From IMG/VR virus record IMGVR_UViG_3300027861_000038, positions 1 to 56,591 of that record: a stretch of 56,591 bases of DNA; one strand, written 5' to 3'. Below, piece by piece: positions 18,667 to 25,683 of this stretch. Positions within the stretch are counted from its first letter, which is position 1, and every line of letters begins with the position of its first letter. The notes beneath the pieces are model-generated. The model saw nothing but the letters and a program-made list of their open reading frames with translations. It ran no database searches and was not told where the DNA came from. The position numbers were made by a program, and so were the translations under genes. The DNA is from a virus.

Positions 18667-19036
18667 ATGCTTTCTTGTGTACATATCTTTCGATGGTCTC
18701 TAAGTTCTTTGAACGCTTGCCAAATCCCTTGCCCGATGGTCGGTATAGATAGTACCCATTGCTAAGTATCTCTATGTAATACTTGTCTTGGTATACGATG
18801 ACATCAACTGCCTTGTCGTGTAGCTTTGATACATCGTAGAATGATGTGTCATCTATTGGCTCTATGTGTGAGCCAACCACAAAGTTAGCGAAGCTATTTT
18901 CTGCCATCGCTACCTGCAATGTATCTGCTAACTGCTTGTCAGCCATCTGCTGAAGAGTCCGTATCTCCTCAGCACTTCCACCCTTCATCTTTAGGGTAAG
19001 TATCTTTCGCCACAAGGCATCCATCTTACTTTTCAT
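18659..19036 (-). CDS. Hypothetical protein
   Basis: A 125-residue protein with a basic helical N-terminus, then a beta-rich part (VIVYQDKYYIEILSNGYYLY) and a basic C-terminus containing GKGFGKRSKNLETIERYV. No family is recognised. It lies between small early genes. Confidence 0.5.
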   Translation of the reverse strand: MKSKMDALWRKILTLKMKGGSAEEIRTLQQMADKQLADTLQVAMAENSFANFVVGSHIEPIDDTSFYDVSKLHDKAVDVIVYQDKYYIEILSNGYYLYRPSGKGFGKRSKNLETIERYVHKKAYE

Positions 19037-19057
19037 CCGTCAATAATAATACTTTAT

Positions 19058-19363
19058 TTATACATTTGCAATGCTCGATGTGAACTTTATGTCATTTATC
19101 TTGGCATACCAATACCCATCCTTGAGTATCTTGTCTGCATTATGAAACCATTCATCCTGCTTATGGTATCCTATCTCTATACATACTCTTGAATGCTTTA
19201 GTGCCTCTGTTACCTCATCAACGCTTTCAAGTTGAAAGTCGTGTTCCTCATCGGTTAACTCATACAAGTCAAACGCTTGCCATAGTTCTTTGATGGCTGA
19301 TTGTGTCTTTAACTTATCGGTTATATCCAACCACATAAAGTTATCTTTAGTTTTTATTATCAT
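19058..19363 (-). CDS. Hypothetical protein
   Basis: The start at 19363 is chosen because it overlaps the upstream stop by 4 nt (ATGA). The 101-residue product is rich in Trp, Asp and Glu, has mixed secondary structure and is of unknown function. Confidence 0.55.
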   Translation of the reverse strand: MIIKTKDNFMWLDITDKLKTQSAIKELWQAFDLYELTDEEHDFQLESVDEVTEALKHSRVCIEIGYHKQDEWFHNADKILKDGYWYAKINDIKFTSSIANV

Positions 19364-19842
19364 AATTTTTCCTTTACTTTTTTCCAATATTTTTTTGTTG
19401 ACCTTTTCTTATCTCCTCTATGTCCACCATTCCATTTACGTGCTACTATCTCATAGAACTCTAACCTCGTTAACCCATCGCAGCACTCAACCTCCTCTGC
19501 CATTATCTCAAACATCTCTAATGATTTAACCCTGCTCCACCTATCGTTCAAGGTGTATCGCATCTGTATGTCATTAAGCTTTAGGATTCTGTTAACCTCA
19601 CGCACCATTATAGGACGTATCTGTAGGCATCCTACGGCATCTTCCTTACGGCAGTACGCATTGTCATTACCTCTGCTCTCCACTTGGATGACTGCTGCCA
19701 CAAAGCTATCCCATACCACCACCTCTTCTTCTATTGGCTCAGTCTGTACTTTTATCTGTGTCTTTGAAGGCACATCCACTCTGATGGATGATAGTAGCAG
19801 TATGACAAATATTGCTATCACTATTGTTGTTACTCTTTTCAT
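19360..19842 (-). CDS. Lysozyme/transglycosylase-like protein with N-terminal membrane anchor
   Basis: A 160-residue protein. Residues 5-20 form a signal peptide or signal anchor. Residues about 46-150 resemble a soluble lytic transglycosylase fold: FVAAVIQVESRGN with the catalytic Glu (about 55), AVGCLQIRP matching the GLMQI motif, and ARKWNGGHRG matching the YNGG motif. It probably cleaves peptidoglycan glycan strands after export, for lysis or for local wall opening early in infection. It overlaps the preceding small membrane protein gene by 4 nt, which suggests a functional pair. A separate amidase and holin lie in the late region. Confidence 0.72.
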   Translation of the reverse strand: MKRVTTIVIAIFVILLLSSIRVDVPSKTQIKVQTEPIEEEVVVWDSFVAAVIQVESRGNDNAYCRKEDAVGCLQIRPIMVREVNRILKLNDIQMRYTLNDRWSRVKSLEMFEIMAEEVECCDGLTRLEFYEIVARKWNGGHRGDKKRSTKKYWKKVKEKL

Positions 19843-20024
19843 ATACTATTTGCGATAAATATTGTGAATGATACACCTATCATAAATGACATAGTCATCA
19901 CGTATGGTGTAGTTATAGTTAACTCTCCGAATCCAATCGGCAAGAGTAGAGATAGTGCCAATACATATGTTACCATACCGAACGCTATCCTATTCTGCTT
20001 TCTTATTTTTTTCTGTCCTCTCAT
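19839..20024 (-). CDS. Small membrane protein (possible holin-like)
   Basis: A 61-residue protein with a basic N-terminus and two hydrophobic stretches (about 14-32 and 40-60). Its ATG overlaps the stop of the HTH gene and its stop overlaps the transglycosylase-like gene. The size and neighbour suggest a holin or export helper, but this is inference only. Confidence 0.5.
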   Translation of the reverse strand: MRGQKKIRKQNRIAFGMVTYVLALSLLLPIGFGELTITTPYVMTMSFMIGVSFTIFIANSI

Positions 20025-20308
20025 CGTGCCGATTGTACCTTTCTTACTTTAGCTTGCTCAAGCATTTTCTTTAACTCTCTAATCTCACTACTGCTATACC
20101 TCGCAGCCTTGCCTTTCTCTTTGTACTCAGCTATCTGTGGTCTTAGCTTAATATTGAATGTACTTCTGCTGCATCCAAGGTACTCGTAGCACCTCTTGAT
20201 ACTCCATCGTTCATCTAAACTCTCTGTCTCTGCCTCAGCAAGAAACTTAATAAGGAGATTCTTTAACTCCTCTACATCTTTCTCAATTTTATTTAATTTA
20301 TTTTCCAT
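20021..20308 (-). CDS. Excisionase/AlpA-like HTH protein
   Basis: The start is set at 20308, 10 nt after the upstream gene; an upstream Met at 20368 would overlap it. The 95-residue product has a coiled-coil N-terminus, then WSIKRCYEYLGCSRSTFNIK and ARYSSSEIRELKKML, the winged-helix pattern of excisionase/MerR-like DNA-binding domains (HTH_17). Probably a small DNA-binding regulator. Confidence 0.6.
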   Translation of the reverse strand: MENKLNKIEKDVEELKNLLIKFLAEAETESLDERWSIKRCYEYLGCSRSTFNIKLRPQIAEYKEKGKAARYSSSEIRELKKMLEQAKVRKVQSAR

Positions 20309-20318
20309 AATTTTATTT

Positions 20319-20573
20319 TTAATCTCTAATAGGTTCTGTTTCGTCTGTTCCACAGAACTCCCAATCATCTATGTTATCTCTAATGAATAGTTCAATATCT
20401 TTTAATGCAATCCCCTTATCATCAGAGGATAAATCTATATCGAACTCAACTCCATTGATAATTAATGTTGAGTCAATATTCTCAACGCAATAATAATCCT
20501 CAATCTCATTTGCATCAAAGGTATGCACCATATGTACACTATCTAATGTGCCATCTGTTAATGTATACATCAT
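20319..20573 (-). CDS. Hypothetical acidic protein
   Basis: An 84-residue very acidic protein (many Asp/Glu), probably beta-rich in the centre and helical at the end. No family is recognised. It overlaps the upstream gene by 4 nt. Small acidic early phage proteins are sometimes DNA mimics, but there is no direct evidence here. Confidence 0.5.
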   Translation of the reverse strand: MMYTLTDGTLDSVHMVHTFDANEIEDYYCVENIDSTLIINGVEFDIDLSSDDKGIALKDIELFIRDNIDDWEFCGTDETEPIRD

Positions 20574-20734
20574 CTCTTTACTGTTGCCTTTAATTTGTCC
20601 CTACTTATCCAAGCATATCTTGGTTTGTTCTCTTGGTATACTCTGTCCTCTGCCTCCCATTTGGAGTGTGCAGATACAACCTCAATAAACTTGGTCGCAT
20701 ACCTCACGTTGTACATTCTTTTAGTCTCTCTCAT
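20570..20734 (-). CDS. Small basic hypothetical protein
   Basis: The start is placed at 20734 (MRETKRMYNVRYATKFIEVV); an ATG at 20761 would lengthen the overlap with the upstream gene. About 54 residues, with a VRYATKFIEVVSAHSKWEA segment seen in short phage proteins that adapt amino-acid-level inputs. No function is assigned. Confidence 0.5.
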   Translation of the reverse strand: MRETKRMYNVRYATKFIEVVSAHSKWEAEDRVYQENKPRYAWISRDKLKATVKR

Positions 20735-20942
20735 TGTATCCCCTTTCTTTACCAATGTCATAAATCCTTTCTTGGATTTTTTCTATTATCCAATGGCTTG
20801 TTAATACCTCATCGAGTACATCTTGTGCATCGTCATCGGATACATCCTTAAACTTGTCTTTAACATCGTCAATGTGCCATATGTTACCTACATAATAACC
20901 TGCGTCCATAAGTGCTTTTCTTGTTTTATTATTATTTTTCAT
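20721..20942 (-). CDS. Small hypothetical protein
   Basis: A 73-residue protein with an Asp-rich centre, predicted helical. The SHWIIEKIQERIYDIGKERG segment is similar in style to short proteins seen in other phages, but no function is known. An inverted repeat lies just upstream at 20970-20990. Confidence 0.5.
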   Translation of the reverse strand: MKNNNKTRKALMDAGYYVGNIWHIDDVKDKFKDVSDDDAQDVLDEVLTSHWIIEKIQERIYDIGKERGYNERD

Positions 20943-20969
20943 AATGTCTTTCTAATTTTTTTACAATTA

Positions 20970-20990
20970 TAGTATAGAAATACTATACTA
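20970..20990 (-). promoter_or_regulatory. Inverted repeat between small early genes
   Basis: A perfect 8-bp inverted repeat (20970-20977 with 20983-20990, 5-nt spacer) starts at the stop codon of the upstream gene. The minus strand reads GGTAGTAT here, the same motif that precedes start codons in the leader array. It may be an operator or a degenerate leader. Confidence 0.45.
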
Positions 20991-21320
20991 CCTAATTTTA
21001 TCTATTCTTTTATTATAATCTTTTGATACTTGCCTTACTTCCTCAAGTGTGCAGTCCATTTCTATGTTAGCTGAGTAGTCTATGTCATTGTCCATACAGA
21101 ACTTACCCAATGTGCATCCGTGCAATGCGTCCAATACATTTGCTTGGTTTAAGATTCGCTTTGCCTCTGTCTCATAGCCTATCCCCTTTGCCCTCTGATA
21201 TGGCATAAGGAACTCTCGCTTGAATGTCTTGGACTCAACCAAGATAGTGCCTGAGAAATAGCTTGCACCATCTACGTCATCGTAATGCTCGAAGCATTCT
21301 ACTCTTATTCTATTGCTCAT
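20988..21320 (-). CDS. Hypothetical protein
   Basis: A 110-residue protein with a beta-rich first half and helical second half (LEEVRQVSKDYNKRIDKIR). No family is recognised. It overlaps the gene upstream by 11 nt. Confidence 0.5.
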   Translation of the reverse strand: MSNRIRVECFEHYDDVDGASYFSGTILVESKTFKREFLMPYQRAKGIGYETEAKRILNQANVLDALHGCTLGKFCMDNDIDYSANIEMDCTLEEVRQVSKDYNKRIDKIR

Positions 21321-21951
21321 TGTACCACTTAATAAATTCTATAACTACATAATGACACGCTATTAGGCTATCAGTATTAAATTCTTGATAAAGAATATCA
21401 TTACCTTTTACTATTAAACATTGCCAATCTTTATCTATTGGTTGGAAGTTCTTTTCAAATGTATATCCTAGTAACTCTATCTTCTCCACCACGGGCATCA
21501 GCCAATTCCATTCGTCATAAGGTAAAAACTCTGCCTCATACCATTCGCCACTATCAAACTCTCGGTGGTAGTACTCTGTTATGCCTTTGTTAGATACTTC
21601 CATTTCTAAATCCATAAACTCTGCTATTAATCTGTTATCTGTCATCTTACTTGCTTTGTACCACTTAATAAATTCTACTACTGCATTATGCAAAGACTTA
21701 ACATCCCATATGTTGTCGCTACCAACCTCTGTAAGTAGTGAAACAACCTCATCAAGAGGTTTGTCTATTTTGCGTGATATTTTCATTACCACAGGCATAA
21801 GCCAAGTCCAAGAGGTGTAATATTCCATTGATTCAATAGGTACTACCTCGTTTCCTTGAGGTGTCATTTGTATCATTACTGAATTATCGTTAGGGTCTCC
21901 ATAGGTCATACCCATAAACTCTGCGATTAATTTGTTGTTTAACTCTCTCAT
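21310..21951 (-). CDS. Tandemly duplicated early protein of the LIAEFM...WLMPVV...EFIKWY type
   Basis: The start is at 21951, 1 nt after the upstream stop; a longer frame to 22053 would run back through that gene. The 213-residue protein is two copies of one domain. Copy 1 has NNKLIAEFMG, WTWLMPVVMKI and VVEFIKWYKA; copy 2 begins at an internal Met (MTDNRLIAEFMD) and has WNWLMPVVEKI and VIEFIKWYNE. Single copies of this domain are common as small orphan proteins in Bacteroidetes phages, function unknown. The arrangement suggests fusion of two tandem genes. Confidence 0.7.
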   Translation of the reverse strand: MRELNNKLIAEFMGMTYGDPNDNSVMIQMTPQGNEVVPIESMEYYTSWTWLMPVVMKISRKIDKPLDEVVSLLTEVGSDNIWDVKSLHNAVVEFIKWYKASKMTDNRLIAEFMDLEMEVSNKGITEYYHREFDSGEWYEAEFLPYDEWNWLMPVVEKIELLGYTFEKNFQPIDKDWQCLIVKGNDILYQEFNTDSLIACHYVVIEFIKWYNEQ

Positions 21952-21952
21952 C

Positions 21953-22162
21953 TTACTTACTTTTTTGAGGTAATACAAGGTAAACAATCGCTCCCAGTAA
22001 GGATAGAATAAACAAGGTAGTGATACTGAATGACACCATCGTAAAGATGTCATTACTCACATCCTCTGCCATTGAGACAATCATTCTCGCTGCGTTCACG
22101 AATACGAATAGCAATGCATTTGCTATTAAAAACTTCTCTGTAATTTTAATTAATTTTTTCAT
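21953..22162 (-). CDS. Small two-helix membrane protein
   Basis: A 69-residue protein with a basic N-terminus and two hydrophobic segments (about 11-30 and 42-64). It is the first gene after a TACCTTTG promoter box, so it begins the second leftward transcription unit. Function unknown. Confidence 0.55.
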   Translation of the reverse strand: MKKLIKITEKFLIANALLFVFVNAARMIVSMAEDVSNDIFTMVSFSITTLFILSLLGAIVYLVLPQKSK

Positions 22163-22194
22163 ATTTTTTTTTATCTTTTTGTTGTTAATTTATT

Positions 22195-22202
22195 CAAAGG
22201 TA
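22195..22202 (-). promoter_or_regulatory. Putative -7 promoter box (TACCTTTG)
   Basis: The minus strand reads TACCTTTG, followed by about 32 nt of AT-rich leader before the ATG at 22162. It matches the Bacteroidetes TAnnTTTG consensus and marks the end of the stem-loop leader array. Confidence 0.6.
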
Positions 22203-22222
22203 ATACCTAAATTGTACAGATC

Positions 22223-22432
22223 CTAATCTGTTTCAGCTATCTCGTTTAACTTTAGCCAAAAATCCTTATATCCGTGAGCATTTACTGCAATTCCCGAATG
22301 TTGCCAATTGTGAGGCGAGTCTACTTTTTTAGTAACCTTTCGCCATCTTAATGAATTTCCACCACGAAGATGAATAGGTTTGCACCTTACCATCTGACCT
22401 ACTTTAATTCTTTCTACTTTTAAATTTTCCAT
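22223..22432 (-). CDS. Hypothetical small protein (leader-array gene 12)
   Basis: A 69-residue basic protein with several His, Trp and Arg residues (LRGGNSLRWRKVTKKVDSPH). No family is recognised. It is the last of the twelve genes that carry the stem-loop leader. Confidence 0.5.
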   Translation of the reverse strand: MENLKVERIKVGQMVRCKPIHLRGGNSLRWRKVTKKVDSPHNWQHSGIAVNAHGYKDFWLKLNEIAETD

Positions 22433-22455
22433 AATATTTTTTTTCTGTTACTACC

Positions 22456-22487
22456 AATAGCCCTATACCAAATGGTATAGGGCTATT
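22456..22487 (-). promoter_or_regulatory. Stem-loop leader 12
   Basis: A perfect 14-bp stem (22456-22469 with 22474-22487) and a 4-nt loop. On the minus strand it is followed by TGGTAGTAACAG, an A-rich tract and the ATG at 22432. It belongs to the twelve-member leader family and has the same stem type as leaders 2 and 7. Confidence 0.85.
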
Positions 22488-22495
22488 AGTTTGAT

Positions 22496-23047
22496 TTAGA
22501 ATGATGGGTCTCTGTACTGTTCAGCTACTCCAAAAATAATCGAAGTTCTACTGAAGTTTTTGTACTTCTTTGTCAAACCGTCAATTAGCTTATGATAGAA
22601 CATTCCTTCTCCTTCTCCTTCAACTATATCGTCATATGTCAAACCACGTTCTGATAGTAATATGTCCAGCCATCCGTATCCGTACTCCTTGTAGTACTTC
22701 TTCTCTAAGGACTTAATTATATCTACAGAGTAACTAATTTCTCCCCAACAAGATTTCTTTGCATTCCATTCTAACGTTAATGTATGTCCTTCTGAATTGT
22801 CGCTATACTCATAACGCTCGTCTCCGTAACTCTCTCCTACAAACTTAGTGTTCATTTCTTGAATCACGCAGCTCAAACCATCATCGGACACCTCAATAAC
22901 TTGGTACGCTTGTCTGTCTGAATACCCTAAAATTGTTGCACCTTCTCCAACAATTGGAATGCTTGAATTGTTGCCCATCATTTGGTTAATAAAGCCTCCA
23001 GCAACACCAACTTTTCTACTTTGTCTTTTTTCTATTTCGTTTTTCAT
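22496..23047 (-). CDS. Hypothetical protein (leader-array gene 11)
   Basis: A 183-residue protein, the longest in the leader array. The first half is beta-rich (GEGATILGYSDRQAYQVIEV), the second contains KKYYKEYGYGWLDILLSERG. No family is recognised. Probably a host-takeover protein, judging only by its early position. Confidence 0.5.
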   Translation of the reverse strand: MKNEIEKRQSRKVGVAGGFINQMMGNNSSIPIVGEGATILGYSDRQAYQVIEVSDDGLSCVIQEMNTKFVGESYGDERYEYSDNSEGHTLTLEWNAKKSCWGEISYSVDIIKSLEKKYYKEYGYGWLDILLSERGLTYDDIVEGEGEGMFYHKLIDGLTKKYKNFSRTSIIFGVAEQYRDPSF

Positions 23048-23068
23048 AATATTTTTATACTACCAAAT

Positions 23069-23093
23069 CCCGTACACCAAGTAGATGTACGGG
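23069..23093 (-). promoter_or_regulatory. Stem-loop leader 11
   Basis: An 8-bp stem CCCGTACA/TGTACGGG (23069-23076 with 23086-23093). On the minus strand it is followed by TTTGGTAGTATAAAAATATT and the ATG at 23047. Confidence 0.85.
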
Positions 23094-23106
23094 TAAGTTT
23101 TTTACT

Positions 23107-23433
23107 TTAAATTTGAGACCAATCCGACCATAATTGTGCAATCAAAAGATTCTCAATATCTATTTTATTATATATCAAATGATATATATTTTCAAATGCC
23201 ATTTGCCTTTCATTTTCAAACCTTTCTCCTGTCAATATAGATGTATCAAATGGTGTAAAATCTCCAATTATTCTGCTTATTTCCCTTGCTTTGTGGTAGT
23301 ATATTACGTTTTCGTCATTATCAATCATCTCCCAAATTAGGTCATTTAGTGTATCAATATCTTCAATTTCATTGTCTGCAATTAAATCTTTGATTTGCTC
23401 TGTGTACTCGTTTATTAAATTTTCTATTGTCAT
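23107..23433 (-). CDS. Hypothetical acidic protein (leader-array gene 10)
   Basis: The start is set at 23433 (MTIENLINEY) because this ATG directly follows the leader motif GGTGGTAT; an ATG at 23457 would place the leader inside the coding sequence. A 108-residue, acidic, helical protein of unknown function. Confidence 0.55.
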   Translation of the reverse strand: MTIENLINEYTEQIKDLIADNEIEDIDTLNDLIWEMIDNDENVIYYHKAREISRIIGDFTPFDTSILTGERFENERQMAFENIYHLIYNKIDIENLLIAQLWSDWSQI

Positions 23434-23445
23434 ATACCACCAAAT

Positions 23446-23471
23446 CCCGTACACCAATTAAGATGCACGGG
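23446..23471 (-). promoter_or_regulatory. Stem-loop leader 10
   Basis: An 8-bp stem with one mismatch (23446-23453 with 23464-23471) of the CCCGTACA type. On the minus strand it is followed by ATTTGGTGGTAT and the ATG at 23433. Confidence 0.75.
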
Positions 23472-23480
23472 TATTGATGT

Positions 23481-23522
23481 GTTATTTGCACGGGGGCAAA
23501 TGTTATTTGCACGGGGGCAAAT
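23481..23522. repeat. Tandem 21-bp direct repeat
   Basis: Two exact copies of a 21-bp unit (23481-23501 and 23502-23522), with the first six bases of a third. Each unit holds a small inverted repeat TTTGC/GCAAA around a GC-rich loop. It lies between the stop of one leader-array gene and the next leader. Confidence 0.85.
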
Positions 23523-23532
23523 GTTATTATGA

Positions 23533-23973
23533 CTATGCACCTATAGCCCTTTCAGATTCTGCATATGCGATATTATATGCTTCCTCATTAATGCATCTGT
23601 CGTTGATGCTTAGAATTTTTTCTTGTTGTTGGGTTAAGGAATCATAGTCAATTATATTATTAATCTTAGTTCCTCCACAGGCATCACATTCAATGTCTGT
23701 TCTTCCACTAAAATAATCCTCGTGAAAACCCTCATCTATAATTCCATTTTCATCGTACATCATCGATGAAATGTCATATCCTCCCACATCATATCTTGAC
23801 CTATGCCCACTTCCATTACAGGTGTCACACCAATCAACTTTGCAAGGTAGAATGGTTTTACAAATCCCATCTGAGATAGTTATTTTAGACTTTAAATCAT
23901 CTGAGAAATCTTCTTCCTCGTATCTGTAGATAAAACTTTTGTGCAATTTGTATTCAATTTTTTTACTTTTCAT
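23533..23973 (-). CDS. DnaJ-type zinc-finger-like small protein (leader-array gene 9)
   Basis: The start is set at 23973 (MKSKKIEYKL), directly after the leader motif; the ATG at 23988 lies inside it. The 146-residue product has CDTCNGSGH (an exact CxxCxGxG unit) and CDACGGTK (CxxCxG), about 45 residues apart, like two halves of a DnaJ-type zinc finger. It has no J domain. It may bind unfolded protein or a partner via zinc; function unknown. Confidence 0.6.
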   Translation of the reverse strand: MKSKKIEYKLHKSFIYRYEEEDFSDDLKSKITISDGICKTILPCKVDWCDTCNGSGHRSRYDVGGYDISSMMYDENGIIDEGFHEDYFSGRTDIECDACGGTKINNIIDYDSLTQQQEKILSINDRCINEEAYNIAYAESERAIGA

Positions 23974-23983
23974 ACCACCACAT

Positions 23984-24009
23984 CCCACATACCAATGAAG
24001 ATATGTGGG
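23984..24009 (-). promoter_or_regulatory. Stem-loop leader 9
   Basis: An 8-bp stem CCCACATA/TATGTGGG (23984-23991 with 24002-24009). On the minus strand it is followed by ATGTGGTGGT and the ATG at 23973. The stem sequence differs from its neighbours but pairing is kept. Confidence 0.85.
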
Positions 24010-24037
24010 TAAGTGTTTGTGATGGGTTTGCTTTGTT

Positions 24038-24184
24038 TTAAATTATTATTAATATAAATTTCCGAAATGGCAGTTTAATTCTATAAATTGACCCGTTGTA
24101 ATTTTTGTAAGCTAATGATATTATTTTAGCTTGGTTGTAATTCTTTGCAAATGTTCCGATTCGTACTTTCATTTTTGTGTTCAT
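24038..24184 (-). CDS. 48-aa basic hypothetical protein (leader-array gene 8)
   Basis: A short reading frame found by reading the minus strand: it starts MNTKMKVRIGTFAKNYNQAK, is rich in Lys, Tyr and Ile, and ends in TAA at 24038. It has the same leader stem-loop, A-rich initiation region and spacing as its neighbours, which supports it being real despite its length. Confidence 0.6.
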   Translation of the reverse strand: MNTKMKVRIGTFAKNYNQAKIISLAYKNYNGSIYRIKLPFRKFILIII

Positions 24185-24210
24185 AATATTTTTTTTCTGT
24201 TACCACCTAA

Positions 24211-24238
24211 ACCCGTACACCAATTAAGATGTACGGGT
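24211..24238 (-). promoter_or_regulatory. Stem-loop leader 8
   Basis: A 9-bp stem ACCCGTACA/TGTACGGGT (24211-24219 with 24230-24238). On the minus strand it is followed by TTAGGTGGTAACAG, an A-rich tract and the ATG at 24184, the same layout as leader 12. Confidence 0.85.
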
Positions 24239-24250
24239 ATTGATGTGTTA

Positions 24251-24478
24251 TTATAAATTATCTCTACTTGAGTTATTTACTATCATTTGACTGGTAGGTG
24301 CTATTCCAAAATAAGTGTTTAATTTACCATATATATGTCTACAATGGTTCATTATTTTCTCTGAATCATATTCTAATTGTTCCCCTTTGTAATCTGTAAC
24401 GGGATACCATATAGTTTCAAACCCTTCATTCACGAAAGTTACCCAAGCCATTTCTTTATCTAATTCTATTCTGTTCAT
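24251..24478 (-). CDS. Hypothetical small protein (leader-array gene 7)
   Basis: A 75-residue protein starting MNRIELDKEMAWVTFVNEGF, of mixed structure. No family is recognised. Confidence 0.5.
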   Translation of the reverse strand: MNRIELDKEMAWVTFVNEGFETIWYPVTDYKGEQLEYDSEKIMNHCRHIYGKLNTYFGIAPTSQMIVNNSSRDNL

Positions 24479-24483
24479 ACTAC

Positions 24484-24517
24484 CAATAGCCCTACACCAT
24501 TTGGTGTAGGGCTATTG
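24484..24517 (-). promoter_or_regulatory. Stem-loop leader 7
   Basis: A perfect 15-bp stem (24484-24498 with 24503-24517) and 4-nt loop. On the minus strand TAGTATG follows, so the ATG at 24478 lies 5 nt after the stem. It is the most compact of the set. Confidence 0.88.
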
Positions 24518-24539
24518 TTTGTGATGTGATAAGGATTAA

Positions 24540-24767
24540 TTAATTTTCCTCTAAATGTTGCTGAATTAAATTGCTTTCTATTAAAAAGCATCCGATGATT
24601 TTAGATTGGGCAATTTCGGTTAAAATCTTATCTACTGAGTAACCTTTTATGCCGAAATTACGATACAAATATTGAATTCTTAATGCCTCAAGTAATTCTT
24701 GTGCATCGCCATTTAAGATTTGCTTTTTTTCAACTTCTACCAATTTATTAAATTCTTTTCTTGTCAT
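24540..24767 (-). CDS. Hypothetical small protein (leader-array gene 6)
   Basis: The start is set at 24767 (MTRKEFNKLVEVEKKQIL), next to the leader motif; an ATG at 24782 lies inside the stem. A 75-residue helical protein of unknown function. Confidence 0.55.
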   Translation of the reverse strand: MTRKEFNKLVEVEKKQILNGDAQELLEALRIQYLYRNFGIKGYSVDKILTEIAQSKIIGCFLIESNLIQQHLEEN

Positions 24768-24777
24768 ACTACCAAAT

Positions 24778-24803
24778 CCCACAAACCAATTAAGATTTGT
24801 GGG
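24778..24803 (-). promoter_or_regulatory. Stem-loop leader 6
   Basis: An 8-bp stem CCCACAAA/TTTGTGGG (24778-24785 with 24796-24803). On the minus strand it is followed by ATTTGGTAGT and the ATG at 24767. Confidence 0.85.
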
Positions 24804-24826
24804 GATTGTTTTGTGATATGTTTGGA

Positions 24827-25048
24827 TTAATGGAAATATAAATCTTCGTGAGACGTTGCTCCAATTGGCTCGCCATACACATAGTCGTTTATTGCCTTAT
24901 CCATCAACTTGTAATAGATGGAATCGATGTACTCATCCCTACAATTGCTTTGCATCTGGTTACCATCGCTGAAATGCACTTTAAACACTGGACTCATTCC
25001 TGCTCTAACGCGATAAATTTTAGTTACTTTTAAATCTGTTTTTGTCAT
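24827..25048 (-). CDS. Hypothetical small protein (leader-array gene 5)
   Basis: A 73-residue protein starting MTKTDLKVTKIYRVRAGMSP. Its first eight codons nearly match those of gene 4 and resemble gene 2, while the rest differs. Function unknown. Confidence 0.55.
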   Translation of the reverse strand: MTKTDLKVTKIYRVRAGMSPVFKVHFSDGNQMQSNCRDEYIDSIYYKLMDKAINDYVYGEPIGATSHEDLYFH

Positions 25049-25057
25049 ACTACCAAA

Positions 25058-25084
25058 ACCCGTACACCATTAAGATGTACGGGT
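25058..25084 (-). promoter_or_regulatory. Stem-loop leader 5
   Basis: A 9-bp stem ACCCGTACA/TGTACGGGT (25058-25066 with 25076-25084). On the minus strand it is followed by TTTGGTAGT and the ATG at 25048. Confidence 0.85.
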
Positions 25085-25104
25085 ATTGATGTGTTTGTTG
25101 TTGT

Positions 25105-25368
25105 TTATGTCCAATAATTTTTAATCCTCAAACCTTTAGTTCTTATGGCTTCATTCATTTCGGCAGAACTTACGGTAAAAAAATTATCTTTGAAATCTTG
25201 AAAGAATTCGTAAGAATTTTCCCAATTTTCTATGTGTTTTTTTGAATCCACGAAAAGAAATGCTTCTTCTTCGCTTTCAAACTCATCGATAACTTTGTTA
25301 TTGTTACCTCCATCTATTAAAAAATAGGTGCTTTCATTTGTTGTTACTTTTAAATCTGTATCTGTCAT
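25105..25368 (-). CDS. Hypothetical small protein (leader-array gene 4)
   Basis: The start is set at 25368 (MTDTDLKVTTNESTYFLIDG), directly after the leader; an upstream ATG at 25386 lies in the stem. An 87-residue acidic, aromatic-rich protein of unknown function. Confidence 0.55.
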   Translation of the reverse strand: MTDTDLKVTTNESTYFLIDGGNNNKVIDEFESEEEAFLFVDSKKHIENWENSYEFFQDFKDNFFTVSSAEMNEAIRTKGLRIKNYWT

Positions 25369-25373
25369 ACTAC

Positions 25374-25411
25374 CAATACCCCACATCCATTGTCTAGGAT
25401 GTGGGGTATTG
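25374..25411 (-). promoter_or_regulatory. Stem-loop leader 4
   Basis: A perfect 15-bp stem (25374-25388 with 25397-25411) and 8-nt loop. On the minus strand TAGTATG follows, with the ATG at 25368. The stem is of the CCCCACATCC type, different from its neighbours. Confidence 0.88.
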
Positions 25412-25428
25412 TTTGTGATGTGATGTTG

Positions 25429-25674
25429 TTAGTATAATTCGCTTTTTTCGATTCGCTTTACCTCATATTTTGGCAACTCATAGCAATAGTCTAAATATTT
25501 ATCAAATGAACTTTCGCATTTTTTGTCCCATTTTTTGTAGGATTTTTCATCCCCTTCGCTATCTGCAATGTTTCTTAGATTGTCGTATTCATTGTACTTT
25601 TTTAGCCATTGTATGGCCTTCTTGAAATTGCTTTGATTCGCTTTATTTTTTGCTTTAAATTTTGTATCTTTCAT
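25429..25674 (-). CDS. Hypothetical basic small protein (leader-array gene 3)
   Basis: An 81-residue Lys- and Tyr-rich protein starting MKDTKFKAKNKANQSNFKKA. No family is recognised. Confidence 0.5.
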   Translation of the reverse strand: MKDTKFKAKNKANQSNFKKAIQWLKKYNEYDNLRNIADSEGDEKSYKKWDKKCESSFDKYLDYCYELPKYEVKRIEKSELY

Positions 25675-25683
25675 ACTACCAAA

